This document shows positions 17,822 through 26,741 of a DNA stretch of 51,864 bases, one piece after another. A model generated the notes under the pieces. It was not told the origin of the DNA and made no database searches. It saw only the letters and a program-made list of their open reading frames with translations. The stretch covers positions 1-51,864 of the forward strand of contig CABZTX010000001.1 in assembly GCA_902528875.1 (NCBI GenBank), in the 5' to 3' direction. The position numbers were made by a program, and so were the translations under genes. The stretch's first letter is position 1. Each line of letters starts with the position of its first letter. This DNA comes from an uncultured SAR86 cluster bacterium. GTDB lineage: Bacteria; Pseudomonadota; Gammaproteobacteria; Magnimaribacterales; D2472.

Positions 17822-18358
17822 TTGAAATATTGTTCTAACTGTGGAAGCTCAAATTTGGAATTTATAGTTCCAAAGCATGACAACATTAAAAGATATTGCT
17901 GTCAGGATTGCGGCACAATCTTTTATACAAATCCAAATAACGTTGTTGGAGCGCTTTGCATAAGAGATAAAAAGATTTTAATGGCTAAAAGAGATATCGA
18001 TCCGAGAAAAGGTCTATGGACGCTGCCGGCAGGCTTTATGGAAAATGCAGAGACCCTTCAGGAGGGTGCATTAAGAGAAACATTTGAAGAGACTGGTTCT
18101 AAAGCCAAAATTAAAAAAGCCTATACCATGTTTAGTCTTCCGCATATTAATCAAGTGCATATGTTTTTTTTAGCTGATCTTCTCGATGATAATTATGGAC
18201 CAACTTTTGAGAGTTCTGAGGTAAGACTATTTGATATTGAAGAAATTTTATGGGATGAAATTGCATTTCCAACTGTTAAGAAGACACTTGAATACTATAT
18301 TGAAGACTCAAAAAAAGGTGAATTTATTTTTCGGGAAGAAGGTATTAAGTTCTGGTAA
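17822..18358 (+). CDS. Nudix hydrolase with N-terminal zinc ribbon
   Basis: The 178-residue protein begins with a CxxC...CxxC zinc ribbon (Cys4/Cys7 and Cys27/Cys30) and continues with a Nudix box, GFMENAETLQEGALRETFEE. The arrangement resembles NADH pyrophosphatase/ADP-ribose pyrophosphatase-like Nudix enzymes; the nucleotide substrate is not determined by the sequence. The start is TTG at 17822, supported by an AAGGA Shine-Dalgarno at 17811-17815; no in-frame ATG lies between it and the zinc ribbon. Its stop codon directly abuts the purL stop on the other strand. Confidence 0.87.
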   Translation: MKYCSNCGSSNLEFIVPKHDNIKRYCCQDCGTIFYTNPNNVVGALCIRDKKILMAKRDIDPRKGLWTLPAGFMENAETLQEGALRETFEETGSKAKIKKAYTMFSLPHINQVHMFFLADLLDDNYGPTFESSEVRLFDIEEILWDEIAFPTVKKTLEYYIEDSKKGEFIFREEGIKFW

Positions 18359-21300
18359 TTAATTGTTTTCAGTAAATTTTCTAGCGTTTACAAATACCTG
18401 CATCCATGGAGAGAACTCTGACCAATCTTTTGGATGCCAGCTCATTTGAATTTTTCTAAAAACTCTCTCAGGATGAGGCATCATTATTGTGATTCTGCCA
18501 TCTGCAGCAGTCACACCAGTGATCCCCTCTTCAGATCCATTTGGGTTTATAGGATATTTTTCAGTTCTATTTCCATTAGAATTAACAAAATTTATTGCTA
18601 TTTGATTTTGATTCTTTAGTTCTTGAAGATCATTGTTTGCAAAATTTGCTCTTCCCTCGCCATGTGCTGAAGCTACAGGCAACGACCAACCAGTCATATT
18701 TTGTAATAGTATTGAGTTAGTTTGTTTAATTTTTACCTGGACCAGTCTTGCCTCAAATTGATCAGAAAAATTTCTTTCAAAGCTAGGCCAGTATGAAGCG
18801 CCAGGTATTATAGTCTTTAAGTTCGATAACATTTGGCATCCATTGCACACACCCAAGGTAAATGTTTTTTGATTATCAAAGAATTTTTCGAATTGATCTT
18901 TTACGTTATTGTTATACAGAATAGTTTTAGACCATCCACCTCCAGCACCTAAAACATCTCCATAAGAAAAACCACCACAAACAGCCATTCCTTGAAAATT
19001 ATCTAAAAGGACATTTCCCTCAAGAAGGTCTTGCATGTGAACATCAACTGGATCAAATCCAGCTAGGTTGAAAGCAGCAGCCATTTCATTTTGACCATTC
19101 ACTCCTTGTTCTCTGAGAACAGCAACTTTTGGTTTTTTACTTTTTAGGCTAGGTACGAATATTTGTGACTCATCAAAAGAAATATTATGCATAAGGCCAG
19201 AAAAGTTTTTATCATCGAGTAAACTTAGTTCAGAATCAGCAATCTCTTTGTTATCTCTTAAACACTGCATAGCATGAGATGTCTCACGCCAAACCTTTTC
19301 GAGCTCTATTATTGATTTTTTAAATAATTCTGTATCCCCTTTAATGATTGAAAAATTATTATCTTGAAGACTTCCTAATTCTCTAGCAATTAAGCCTTTC
19401 ACTGTAAAAGTATTTATTATCGAACTTACGCAATCTTTTTTGATTTGAATAACAAAACCAGACTCTTCTGAAAATAATTGTTCATTTGTATTAGAAGATA
19501 AGGGTATATTAATCTTCATTCCAATTTTTTTAGTGAAGCACATTTCAAGCAAGGTAGTTATAAGTCCTCCATCAGAGATATCATGGATAGCTAATATTTG
19601 ATGATTCGAAATCATTTCTTGTATAAATGTAAACATTGTCCTGAAGTCGTCAACATCATCTATATCTGGTGTTTCTGTGTAACTTGTTTCAGTTACTTCA
19701 GAAAAAATGGAGCCTGATAATCTTGTTTTATCATTTAGTTTTATAAGCAGAAATGATGTATCCATATCAGATTCTATTTCTGGTGTTGCGCTAATTGTGA
19801 CGTCATCAACTGGAGCCATTGCTGAAACAACTCCAGATAAGGGACTTGCAACTTGCATTTCATTTTTACCATCTTTCCACTTAGTCTTCATTGATAGAGA
19901 GTCTTTTCCTACAGGAACTGAAATTTTTAAATCAATACACATTTTTGATAAAGCTTCCACACCTTTTCTTAAGGCTGAATCCTCTTGTATTTCTCCAGTT
20001 GGAGCCATCCAGTTTGCTGAAACTTGAACGTAATTTAATCCTTTTATAACAACTCCAGCCATATTTGTTAGAGCTTCTGCAACAGCCATGCGCATTGAAG
20101 CTGATGGATCTGAAATTGCCAATGTTGGTTTCTCACCAATAGATATAGCTTCACCGAAATTTGATGTAAAAGATCTTAAGCTAAGAGAATAGTCAGAAAC
20201 AGGAACTTGATAAGGACCAATAAATTGATCTCTTGCCACCATTCCACCCACAGATCTATCGCCAATTGTTATTAGAAATGATTTTGATGCAACGGTTGGA
20301 TGCTGCAAGACCTTTATAATTGATGACTCGAGATCTAATTCCTCTGCATTATCATCATGAGTTTTGTATATATAATTGCTAGTAGCTCTTATTTCCTTAA
20401 TAGGCAGATCACCAAAAAGCATAGACAGTGGAACATTGACTGGAAAATTATTATTATTCTCATCATAAAGCTTTACAGTTTTTTCTTTAGTAGTTGCTCC
20501 AACAATTGCGAACTCGCATCTTTCTCTGTAACAAATTTCTTCAAAAGCCTTTTGATTATCTTTATGAATTGCTAAAACATATCTTTCTTGTGATTCATTT
20601 GACCAAATCTCCATAGGTGACATCGATTTATCAGAGGTTGGAATTTTTGATAACTCAATATAAACCCCTAATTCAGAATCTTTAGCAAGCTCAGGAATTG
20701 CATTTGATAAACCTCCAGCACCAACATCATGAATAAACTCTATATAACTGTTCTCTTGATTGGAGCATTTATTAATTACCTCCTGACATCGTCTTTCCAT
20801 TTCTGCATTGTCACGCTGTACAGATGCGAAATCTAAATCCTCCTCACTATCACCTGAAGAAACTGAAGATGCTGCTCCTCCTCCAAGACCAATCAACATT
20901 GCAGGTCCACCTAAAACAATTACTAAATACTCTTCATCAATCTGTAACTTGAAATTATTTTTTTCCCTAATTTCTCCAATACCGCCAGCTAACATAATAG
21001 GTTTGTGATAACCATATGCATTATTTTCAACAAATTTACTTTCAAAAGAACGAAAGTATCCCAATGTTGCAGGTCTACCAAATTCGTTATTAAAAGCTGC
21101 AGCACCAATAGGAGCCTCTGTCATTATTTGCAAAGGAGATGCAATTCTCGATGGTTTTTGTTCTTCCCCTTCCCAACTCCTCAGCAAGTCTGGAATTCTA
21201 AGGTTTGAAACATTGTAACCAATCAAGCCTACCTTAGGCTTGGCACCTCTTCCAGTAGCACCTTCGTCTCTTATCTCTCCACCAGATCCAGTTGATGCTC

Positions 21301-22198
21301 CTGGATAAGGTGAAATCGCTGTAGGATGATTATGTGTTTCTACTTTAATTGTTGAATTTAAATTATCTTCAATAAATTCATATTGATTTGCTTCATTTAA
21401 ATGAAGTCTTTCAACTTTTTCACCTTTAACAATAGCTGCATTATCTTTATACGCTGATATGATTCCATCAGGAGATGATTTGCTTGTCTCTTTGATTAAA
21501 TCAAATAAGGTATTATTTTTTTGAGTGCCGTCAACATTCCACTTTGCATTAAAGATTTTATGTCTACAATGCTCTGAATTTGCTTGAGCAAACATCATTA
21601 ACTCTGCATCTGTTGGATTTCTTTTTTCTGAAGAGAAAAAATCAAAGAGGTAATCGATTTCGTCATCGCTTATTGCAAAGCCGAAAGATTGATTTGCTCT
21701 TTTAAGCGCATCTTTGCCTTTGTCCAATATATTAATTTGATTTAAAGATCTTGGCTTGTCTGGTATGAAAAGATTTTCAAAGTCTTCCTTATTCCAATAT
21801 ATTGACTGAGTCATTCGATCAATAAACATGGATGTATTTAAATTTTGATTGCTGATTTTTGAATCAATTAAATAACCAAAAAGTTTTTCTACTCTAAGGA
21901 TATTTTTAAATCCTACATTTCTTATAATATCCTCTGTTTTTGACGACCATGGTGAAATCGTCCCCAGCCTAGGTCCAACGTAAAATGAAAAGTCTTGATT
22001 ATTTTCGCTTGCTGACAATACATCTTTAATTGCATCCATATCAATTTTTGATGAATCAGTAAGGACGAAATAAATTTCATTGGAAGATATCTCAGAATTT
22101 AGGTTATTAAATTTGTTGAATTCGTGATTTATTTTATCAAGTTTCGATCTTGAAAAACTTTGTTTACCCTTAAATATAAAGCTCTTTATCTTTGACAC
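18359..22198 (-). CDS. purL: Phosphoribosylformylglycinamidine synthase, long fused type
   Basis: The 1279-residue enzyme converts FGAR, glutamine and ATP to FGAM in purine synthesis. It is the large single-chain form of gammaproteobacteria (E. coli 1295). Visible are KVETHNHPTAISP(Y)PGASTGSGGEIRDEGATGRG, the duplicated synthetase halves, and a C-terminal glutamine amidotransferase domain with nucleophile Cys in GVCNGCQML, AHGEGR and MPHPERV. It is monocistronic and divergent from the MltF-like gene, the same neighbour as in E. coli. I see no clear PurR operator in the 63-bp gap. Its 3' end abuts the Nudix gene with no spacer. Confidence 0.97.
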   Translation of the reverse strand: MSKIKSFIFKGKQSFSRSKLDKINHEFNKFNNLNSEISSNEIYFVLTDSSKIDMDAIKDVLSASENNQDFSFYVGPRLGTISPWSSKTEDIIRNVGFKNILRVEKLFGYLIDSKISNQNLNTSMFIDRMTQSIYWNKEDFENLFIPDKPRSLNQINILDKGKDALKRANQSFGFAISDDEIDYLFDFFSSEKRNPTDAELMMFAQANSEHCRHKIFNAKWNVDGTQKNNTLFDLIKETSKSSPDGIISAYKDNAAIVKGEKVERLHLNEANQYEFIEDNLNSTIKVETHNHPTAISPYPGASTGSGGEIRDEGATGRGAKPKVGLIGYNVSNLRIPDLLRSWEGEEQKPSRIASPLQIMTEAPIGAAAFNNEFGRPATLGYFRSFESKFVENNAYGYHKPIMLAGGIGEIREKNNFKLQIDEEYLVIVLGGPAMLIGLGGGAASSVSSGDSEEDLDFASVQRDNAEMERRCQEVINKCSNQENSYIEFIHDVGAGGLSNAIPELAKDSELGVYIELSKIPTSDKSMSPMEIWSNESQERYVLAIHKDNQKAFEEICYRERCEFAIVGATTKEKTVKLYDENNNNFPVNVPLSMLFGDLPIKEIRATSNYIYKTHDDNAEELDLESSIIKVLQHPTVASKSFLITIGDRSVGGMVARDQFIGPYQVPVSDYSLSLRSFTSNFGEAISIGEKPTLAISDPSASMRMAVAEALTNMAGVVIKGLNYVQVSANWMAPTGEIQEDSALRKGVEALSKMCIDLKISVPVGKDSLSMKTKWKDGKNEMQVASPLSGVVSAMAPVDDVTISATPEIESDMDTSFLLIKLNDKTRLSGSIFSEVTETSYTETPDIDDVDDFRTMFTFIQEMISNHQILAIHDISDGGLITTLLEMCFTKKIGMKINIPLSSNTNEQLFSEESGFVIQIKKDCVSSIINTFTVKGLIARELGSLQDNNFSIIKGDTELFKKSIIELEKVWRETSHAMQCLRDNKEIADSELSLLDDKNFSGLMHNISFDESQIFVPSLKSKKPKVAVLREQGVNGQNEMAAAFNLAGFDPVDVHMQDLLEGNVLLDNFQGMAVCGGFSYGDVLGAGGGWSKTILYNNNVKDQFEKFFDNQKTFTLGVCNGCQMLSNLKTIIPGASYWPSFERNFSDQFEARLVQVKIKQTNSILLQNMTGWSLPVASAHGEGRANFANNDLQELKNQNQIAINFVNSNGNRTEKYPINPNGSEEGITGVTAADGRITIMMPHPERVFRKIQMSWHPKDWSEFSPWMQVFVNARKFTENN

Positions 22199-22261
22199 TT
22201 CATTAAGTCTGAAATATTGTATATAACAATTATAGAGTCTTTATGTATTAAATAATTAAAA

Positions 22262-22975
22262 ATGGGGAATATCTTTAAACTTTTTTTATGCATGCTAGTA
22301 GTTCTTGTGCTATTAGGATTTTGGCAATATTTTATTAAGGTTGATTGCAACAAAATTCTAGAATCAGCGTACTCTAATTCTTCTCTTAATACTTTTGAAA
22401 AAAATAAATTTAAAGATTTGTTGTCCACTAGATATCCTAACTTTGATGAAATGTTTAGTCAGGCTGGCATAGAAAATGAGATAGAAAAGAATTTACTTGC
22501 AGCTATCTCATTTCAAGAATCACAATGGGATCCAAAAGCAAAATCAAATATGGGTGTAAGAGGAATGATGATGGTTACCTTAGAAACTGCAGCACTTGTT
22601 GGAGTTGAAAAAAGACTAAATCCTGAACAAAATATAAATGGTGGAGCAAAGTATTTCTCAATGCTGCAACAAAAAAATAAAATTGGTCTTACTGAGGCAG
22701 ATAAATTATCTATAACACTTGCTAGTTACAATTTAGGTCCTACTAATATTAAAAATATTGCAAATTCACTTAATGACGATGTTAAAAAAGTTACTTGGAG
22801 TGAAATAAAAAATAAATTAAAAACAGTAAAAGGCTCAGATTTAAACTTGGTAGATAAAGAATCCTATTCTAGAGGCCAACAAGCTATTGATTATGTAAAT
22901 AGAGTAAGAGAGTTTTACTTGCTGATGAACGCACATGATTGTGTAGCTCCTAAAGATCAATTAATTTTCTTTTAA
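22262..22975 (+). CDS. MltF-like lytic transglycosylase lacking the solute-binding domain
   Basis: The 237-residue protein has an N-terminal membrane anchor or uncleaved signal (residues 5-23) and an SLT domain with catalytic Glu86 in AISFQESQWDP, then GVRGMMMVTLETA and ASYNLGPTNI. These are MltF-type features. E. coli MltF (about 518 residues) has a periplasmic amino-acid-binding-like domain before the SLT domain; here only about 50 residues precede it. The location divergent from purL is the MltF position in E. coli, so this is probably a reduced orthologue that cuts peptidoglycan from the inner-membrane side or the periplasm. Cys30 could be a lipobox candidate but the context is poor. Confidence 0.85.
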   Translation: MGNIFKLFLCMLVVLVLLGFWQYFIKVDCNKILESAYSNSSLNTFEKNKFKDLLSTRYPNFDEMFSQAGIENEIEKNLLAAISFQESQWDPKAKSNMGVRGMMMVTLETAALVGVEKRLNPEQNINGGAKYFSMLQQKNKIGLTEADKLSITLASYNLGPTNIKNIANSLNDDVKKVTWSEIKNKLKTVKGSDLNLVDKESYSRGQQAIDYVNRVREFYLLMNAHDCVAPKDQLIFF

Positions 22976-23028
22976 GAGAATTAATTTTATCTCTGCATAA
23001 AGCAGCTTTTTCAAATTCCATTTTTTTT
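22950..23028 (-). other. Out-of-frame UVR motif of UvrB, beyond a frameshift in an A8 tract
   Basis: Immediately after the A8 run (T8 on the plus strand, 23021-23028), removing one A makes the minus-strand frame continue as [20 protein letters not shown] and end at TAG at 22950. That is the conserved UVR coiled-coil motif that closes every normal UvrB. In the sequence as given, the annotated frame instead stops after NGI. The extended frame would overlap the end of the transglycosylase gene by 26 nt. Confidence 0.85.
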
Positions 23029-24960
23029 AGCTAAAGCAAACATTTCGTCTTCTAGTTTGCTAAGAGTTATATTTAAATTATCAATTGTGTCATCCTTAAT
23101 TTTGAATGGAATAATTTTTTCTATATCCTCTTTTTTCTTCTTTGTATTACCCTTAATTACTCTTGCTCCCTCCATAATATCTTTTACTTTAGTTGAGATA
23201 GATTTAGGACTTATATTATATTTTTTATTAAATTTTTCCTGTATTGATCTTCTTCTGTCGGTCTCATCAATAGCTCTTTGCATGGATCCTGTAATTTTAT
23301 CAGCATAAAGTATCGCTCTTCCTCTTAAGTTTCTTGCAGCCCTTCCAATAGTTTGTATTAAAGTAGTGTCTGATCTTAAGAATCCTTCTTTATCAGCATC
23401 TAAAACTGCTACTAAGCTTACCTCTGGTATATCTAATCCCTCTCTCAAAAGATTTATACCTACTAAAACATCAAATTTCCCAAGTCTTAAATCTCTAATA
23501 ATTTCTACTCTTTCAACAGTATCGATATCTGAGTGCATATATCTAGCTGAGATATTATTTTCATTAAGGTAGTCTGTTAAATCCTCTGCCATTCTTTTAG
23601 TTAATGTTGTAATTAGTACCCTTTCCTTCATGGCTACTCTTTCATTGCATTCACCAATTACATCATCAATTTGATTTGAGGCTGGTCTTATTTCAACGTC
23701 TGGATCAGTTAAGCCAGTAGGCCTAATAATTAACTCAACAAGATTATCTTGATGTTCTTTTTCATATCGACTCGGGGTAGCAGAAACATAAATTCTTTGT
23801 GGAGCTAACATCTCCCATTCCTCAAATTTTAATGGTCTATTATCTAGTGCTGAAGGTAATCTAAAACCATATTCAACGAGAGTTTCTTTTCTAGATCTAT
23901 CTCCTTTATACATAGCACCAATTTGTGGTACTGATACATGAGACTCATCTATAAAAACAACAGCATCTTTGGGTATATAGTCGAAAAGACATGGTGGTGA
24001 TTCTCCTGGATTTCTTCCACTTAAATATCTTGAATAGTTCTCTATGCCTTGACAATAACCAAGCTCTCGCATCATTTCTATGTCATAAGTTGTTCTTTCT
24101 TGAAGACGTTGAGCCTCAACAAGTTTATTATTATCTTTTAAAAACTTTAGGCGCGATTTAAGCTCATTCTTAATATCTGGAATGCAATTGGTAACAGTTT
24201 CTTTTGGAGTAACATAATGCGTCTTTGGAAATATGGTTGCCCTTGGTATTTCATTTATAAGAACACCAGTAAGAGGATCAAACCATGATAATTTTTCTAT
24301 TTCATCCCCAAAAAATTCTATCCTCAAAGCTTCTTTATCAGAATCTGCTGGATATACATCAACTGTATCACCTCTGACTCTAAATGTTGCTCTTCTGAAA
24401 TCTAAATCATTTCGAGTGTATTGAAGTGAAGAAAGCCTTAGAACTAAATCTCTTTGAGAAATTGTATCGCCTCTGTCTAAATGAACAACCATCTTCAGAT
24501 ATGATTCAGGAGCACCTAGGCCGTATATAGAGGAGACAGTTGCAACTACAATGGTATCTTTACGTTCTATCAAAGCTTTGGTTGCAGATAATCGCATCTG
24601 CTCAATATGCTCATTTATTGATGCATCTTTAGCAATATAAGTATCTGAAGTTGGAACGTATGCTTCAGGTTGATAATAATCATAATAAGAAACAAAATAT
24701 TCAACTGAGTTGTTGGGGAAGAAGTCTCTAAACTCTCCATATAATTGTGCTGCAAGAGTTTTGTTGTGCGCCATTACAATTGCTGGTCTTTGTATTTGCT
24801 CAATAACCTTTGCCATTGTGTATGTTTTTCCAGAACCGGTAACACCTAAAAGAGTTTGATGCAGTAGACCATCTTGCAAACCTGTAACTAAATTATTAAT
24901 AGCTTCTGGTTGCGATCCGGCTGGTTCAAAGTCCGAAACTACCTTTAATGTTTTTGTCAT
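23011..24960 (-). CDS. uvrB: Excinuclease ABC subunit B, C-terminally truncated by frameshift
   Basis: UvrB is the damage-verifying helicase-like subunit of nucleotide excision repair. Seen are Walker [11 protein letters not shown], the beta-hairpin [25 protein letters not shown], and the helicase motifs [10 protein letters not shown] and QTIGRAARN. The 649 residues cover all helicase domains, but the C-terminal UVR domain that binds UvrC is cut after its first residues by a frameshift in an A8 run at 23021-23028. The motif resumes in the next frame, so either the deposited sequence has an indel error or slippage restores a full protein of about 670 residues. No LexA-type operator is visible in the short gap upstream. 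Confidence 0.95.
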   Translation of the reverse strand: MTKTLKVVSDFEPAGSQPEAINNLVTGLQDGLLHQTLLGVTGSGKTYTMAKVIEQIQRPAIVMAHNKTLAAQLYGEFRDFFPNNSVEYFVSYYDYYQPEAYVPTSDTYIAKDASINEHIEQMRLSATKALIERKDTIVVATVSSIYGLGAPESYLKMVVHLDRGDTISQRDLVLRLSSLQYTRNDLDFRRATFRVRGDTVDVYPADSDKEALRIEFFGDEIEKLSWFDPLTGVLINEIPRATIFPKTHYVTPKETVTNCIPDIKNELKSRLKFLKDNNKLVEAQRLQERTTYDIEMMRELGYCQGIENYSRYLSGRNPGESPPCLFDYIPKDAVVFIDESHVSVPQIGAMYKGDRSRKETLVEYGFRLPSALDNRPLKFEEWEMLAPQRIYVSATPSRYEKEHQDNLVELIIRPTGLTDPDVEIRPASNQIDDVIGECNERVAMKERVLITTLTKRMAEDLTDYLNENNISARYMHSDIDTVERVEIIRDLRLGKFDVLVGINLLREGLDIPEVSLVAVLDADKEGFLRSDTTLIQTIGRAARNLRGRAILYADKITGSMQRAIDETDRRRSIQEKFNKKYNISPKSISTKVKDIMEGARVIKGNTKKKKEDIEKIIPFKIKDDTIDNLNITLSKLEDEMFALAKKNGI

Positions 24961-24989
24961 TTACTTATATATAAAAAATTACTTATAAT
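24961..24989 (+). promoter_or_regulatory. Probable sigma70-type promoter for tRNA-Asn
   Basis: A TTACTT box at 24961-24966 and a consensus TATAAT at 24984-24989 are 17 bp apart, about 17 nt before the tRNA. Sequence match only. The -35 box lies directly against the uvrB start codon on the opposite strand. Confidence 0.5.
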
Positions 24990-25005
24990 GCTCTGCTATT
25001 AGCGT

Positions 25006-25080
25006 TCCTCAGTAGCTCAGCGGTAGAGCAGTTGACTGTTAATCAATTGGTCGTTGGTTCGATCCCAACCTGAGGAGCCA
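25006..25080 (+). tRNA. tRNA-Asn(GTT)
   Basis: Acceptor TCCTCAG pairs with CTGAGGA; the D arm AGCTCAGCGGTAGAGC, anticodon loop CTGTTAA with anticodon GTT, T arm GGTTCGATCC and an encoded CCA end are all visible. The sequence is close to E. coli tRNA-Asn. It lies between the divergent uvrB and the convergent arsC-like gene. Confidence 0.97.
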
Positions 25081-25109
25081 ATTTTTACATTTTTTAAAAA
25101 AAAAATCAT

Positions 25110-25526
25110 TCAAGCATTTAATAAAAAGAACTTTTTTATTAAATTGTATAGATTATCCCTTACTTTAGTAAAGACAATTTTTGATTGTTCATCTGAAAGA
25201 TTTTTGTTTGCAGGATCTTCATTCATCCAATGTATTTTTTTCACATTATTATTAAAAACTGGGCATATTTCCTCAGAACATAATGTGATAACAAGATCAA
25301 GATTATCTAAAAATTCCTTATCAATATCGACAATGGATTTTGTAAAATGTTCTCTGATGTCTATGCCAACTTGATCCATAGCCCATATAGCATTTGGATG
25401 AACCAAGTTTGATGGTTGCGAACCTGCACTTTCAACAACAAATTTTGATCCTAAGATTTCTCTAGCTAATCCTTCAGCCATCTGACTCCTTGCAGAATTT
25501 CCAACACATAAAAATAATATATTCAT
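25110..25526 (-). CDS. arsC: Arsenate reductase, thioredoxin-coupled low-molecular-weight phosphatase type
   Basis: The 138-residue protein has the N-terminal CX5R phosphatase loop (Cys7-Arg13, CVGNSAR), a second redox pair at Cys83 and Cys88 (LCSEEICP) and the DP motif at Asp104. The extra cysteine pair separates ArsC of the Staphylococcus/Bacillus type from plain tyrosine phosphatases, so arsenate reduction through a Cys relay and thioredoxin is the best reading. No arsR, arsB or acr3 gene lies next to it, so it stands as an isolated detoxification gene. Confidence 0.85.
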   Translation of the reverse strand: MNILFLCVGNSARSQMAEGLAREILGSKFVVESAGSQPSNLVHPNAIWAMDQVGIDIREHFTKSIVDIDKEFLDNLDLVITLCSEEICPVFNNNVKKIHWMNEDPANKNLSDEQSKIVFTKVRDNLYNLIKKFFLLNA

Positions 25527-25589
25527 AAAACTTAATTGTAGATTTTAAAATATAAGGTTATCTTATATTTAATAACAAATATTGATAAG

Positions 25590-26708
25590 GTGTTAAATAA
25601 AGTAAGTTTTAAACAAATGCTTGGCGGTCTTGATGGAAATCTTGGTATAGATGATTATTCGGAACCGTTAAATATATTAGTAGACTCAATTAATAACAAT
25701 AACAGACTAAATCCTCTAAGCTATATTGCTTTTAAGAATCAGCTTAAAGATAGATTTTTAGTTAGGCAAAAATTGCATAAGTTTATAAGTCAAAAAAATC
25801 TACCTAATCCCGCTGCTCCCATTTTTGTAATTGGATTGCCAAGATCTGGTACAACTTTTCTTTTCAATCTACTTTCACTCGATAACAATCATAGATCTCC
25901 TTTATATTGGGAAATAATGAACCCCCTTCCGCTTGTAAAAAATAATAAGCAAGAGGTTTGGCGAAAAAGAAAGATCAATCTAGAGCTTAAGTTTGCAAGA
26001 GTAATTATTCCAAAACTAAAAAACATGCATCACATTAGAGCTGAAACACCAGAAGAGTGTGAACTTATTGCAACTATGAATGTAAGAAGTTTTGTTTATA
26101 TATGTATGGCTAATATTCCTGAATATGTTGAGTATCTTAAAAACTGCAGTTTCACTTCTGTATTCGAATGGCATAAAAAGTTCTTTCAAATGCTTGAATG
26201 TTCTGGAAGACCCAACAGATGGCTTTTGAAAGATCCAAGCCATATTGGACATATTCCAGAAATAATAACTACATACCCAAATGCTAAGTTCATCAATATT
26301 CATAGAAGTCCAATTGAATCTATAGCATCTTTCTGTAGCCTGACAAAAAATATAAGATCAACTTTTAGCAAGTATGTAGAATCTGAAAGCATTGGTGAGA
26401 CTGTATTAGATTTTTGGCAGCATAGTTTAAATAAAGGTATTCAAGATCGCAAAGTACTTTCAGATAATCAGATAGCAGATGTAGCTTATTCAGAGTTTAT
26501 AAATAATCCTATTAATTCAGTTAAAAGTGTTTATGAGAAATTAGGTCTTGATCTTGATATTGAAACAGAAAATAAAATGAGTGATTATCTTATTGCTCAA
26601 AAAAGTATAAAAAAAGGAAGGCATACATATTCACTTGAAGAGTTTAATTTATCTGAAGAAAAAGTAAGCAAACATTTTCAGAACTACGTGTTGAACTATA
26701 AGTTTTAA
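25590..26708 (+). CDS. Sulfotransferase family protein
   Basis: The 372-residue protein carries the PAPS-binding loop FVIGLPRSGTTFLFNLL near residues 78-94 and a later INIHRSPIESIASFCS that fits the 3'-phosphate-binding segment. It transfers, or is derived from enzymes that transfer, sulfate from PAPS to a hydroxyl or amine; the acceptor is unknown. The start is taken as GTG at 25590, but the ATG at codon 10 (25617) is equally possible. No signal peptide or cluster partner is visible, and it is not next to sulfate-activation genes. Confidence 0.8.
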   Translation: MLNKVSFKQMLGGLDGNLGIDDYSEPLNILVDSINNNNRLNPLSYIAFKNQLKDRFLVRQKLHKFISQKNLPNPAAPIFVIGLPRSGTTFLFNLLSLDNNHRSPLYWEIMNPLPLVKNNKQEVWRKRKINLELKFARVIIPKLKNMHHIRAETPEECELIATMNVRSFVYICMANIPEYVEYLKNCSFTSVFEWHKKFFQMLECSGRPNRWLLKDPSHIGHIPEIITTYPNAKFINIHRSPIESIASFCSLTKNIRSTFSKYVESESIGETVLDFWQHSLNKGIQDRKVLSDNQIADVAYSEFINNPINSVKSVYEKLGLDLDIETENKMSDYLIAQKSIKKGRHTYSLEEFNLSEEKVSKHFQNYVLNYKF

Positions 26709-26741
26709 TGATAAAATTTCTATACATTAAGAGAAATATTT

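Noticed and set aside
22199-22261. PurR-type operator in the purL/MltF gap
   Set aside because: No ACGCAAACGTTTGCGT-like palindrome is visible.
25081-25109. T-run/A-run after tRNA-Asn as a terminator
   Set aside because: The possible stem is only A:T pairs with no defined GC core; it may help but cannot be called.
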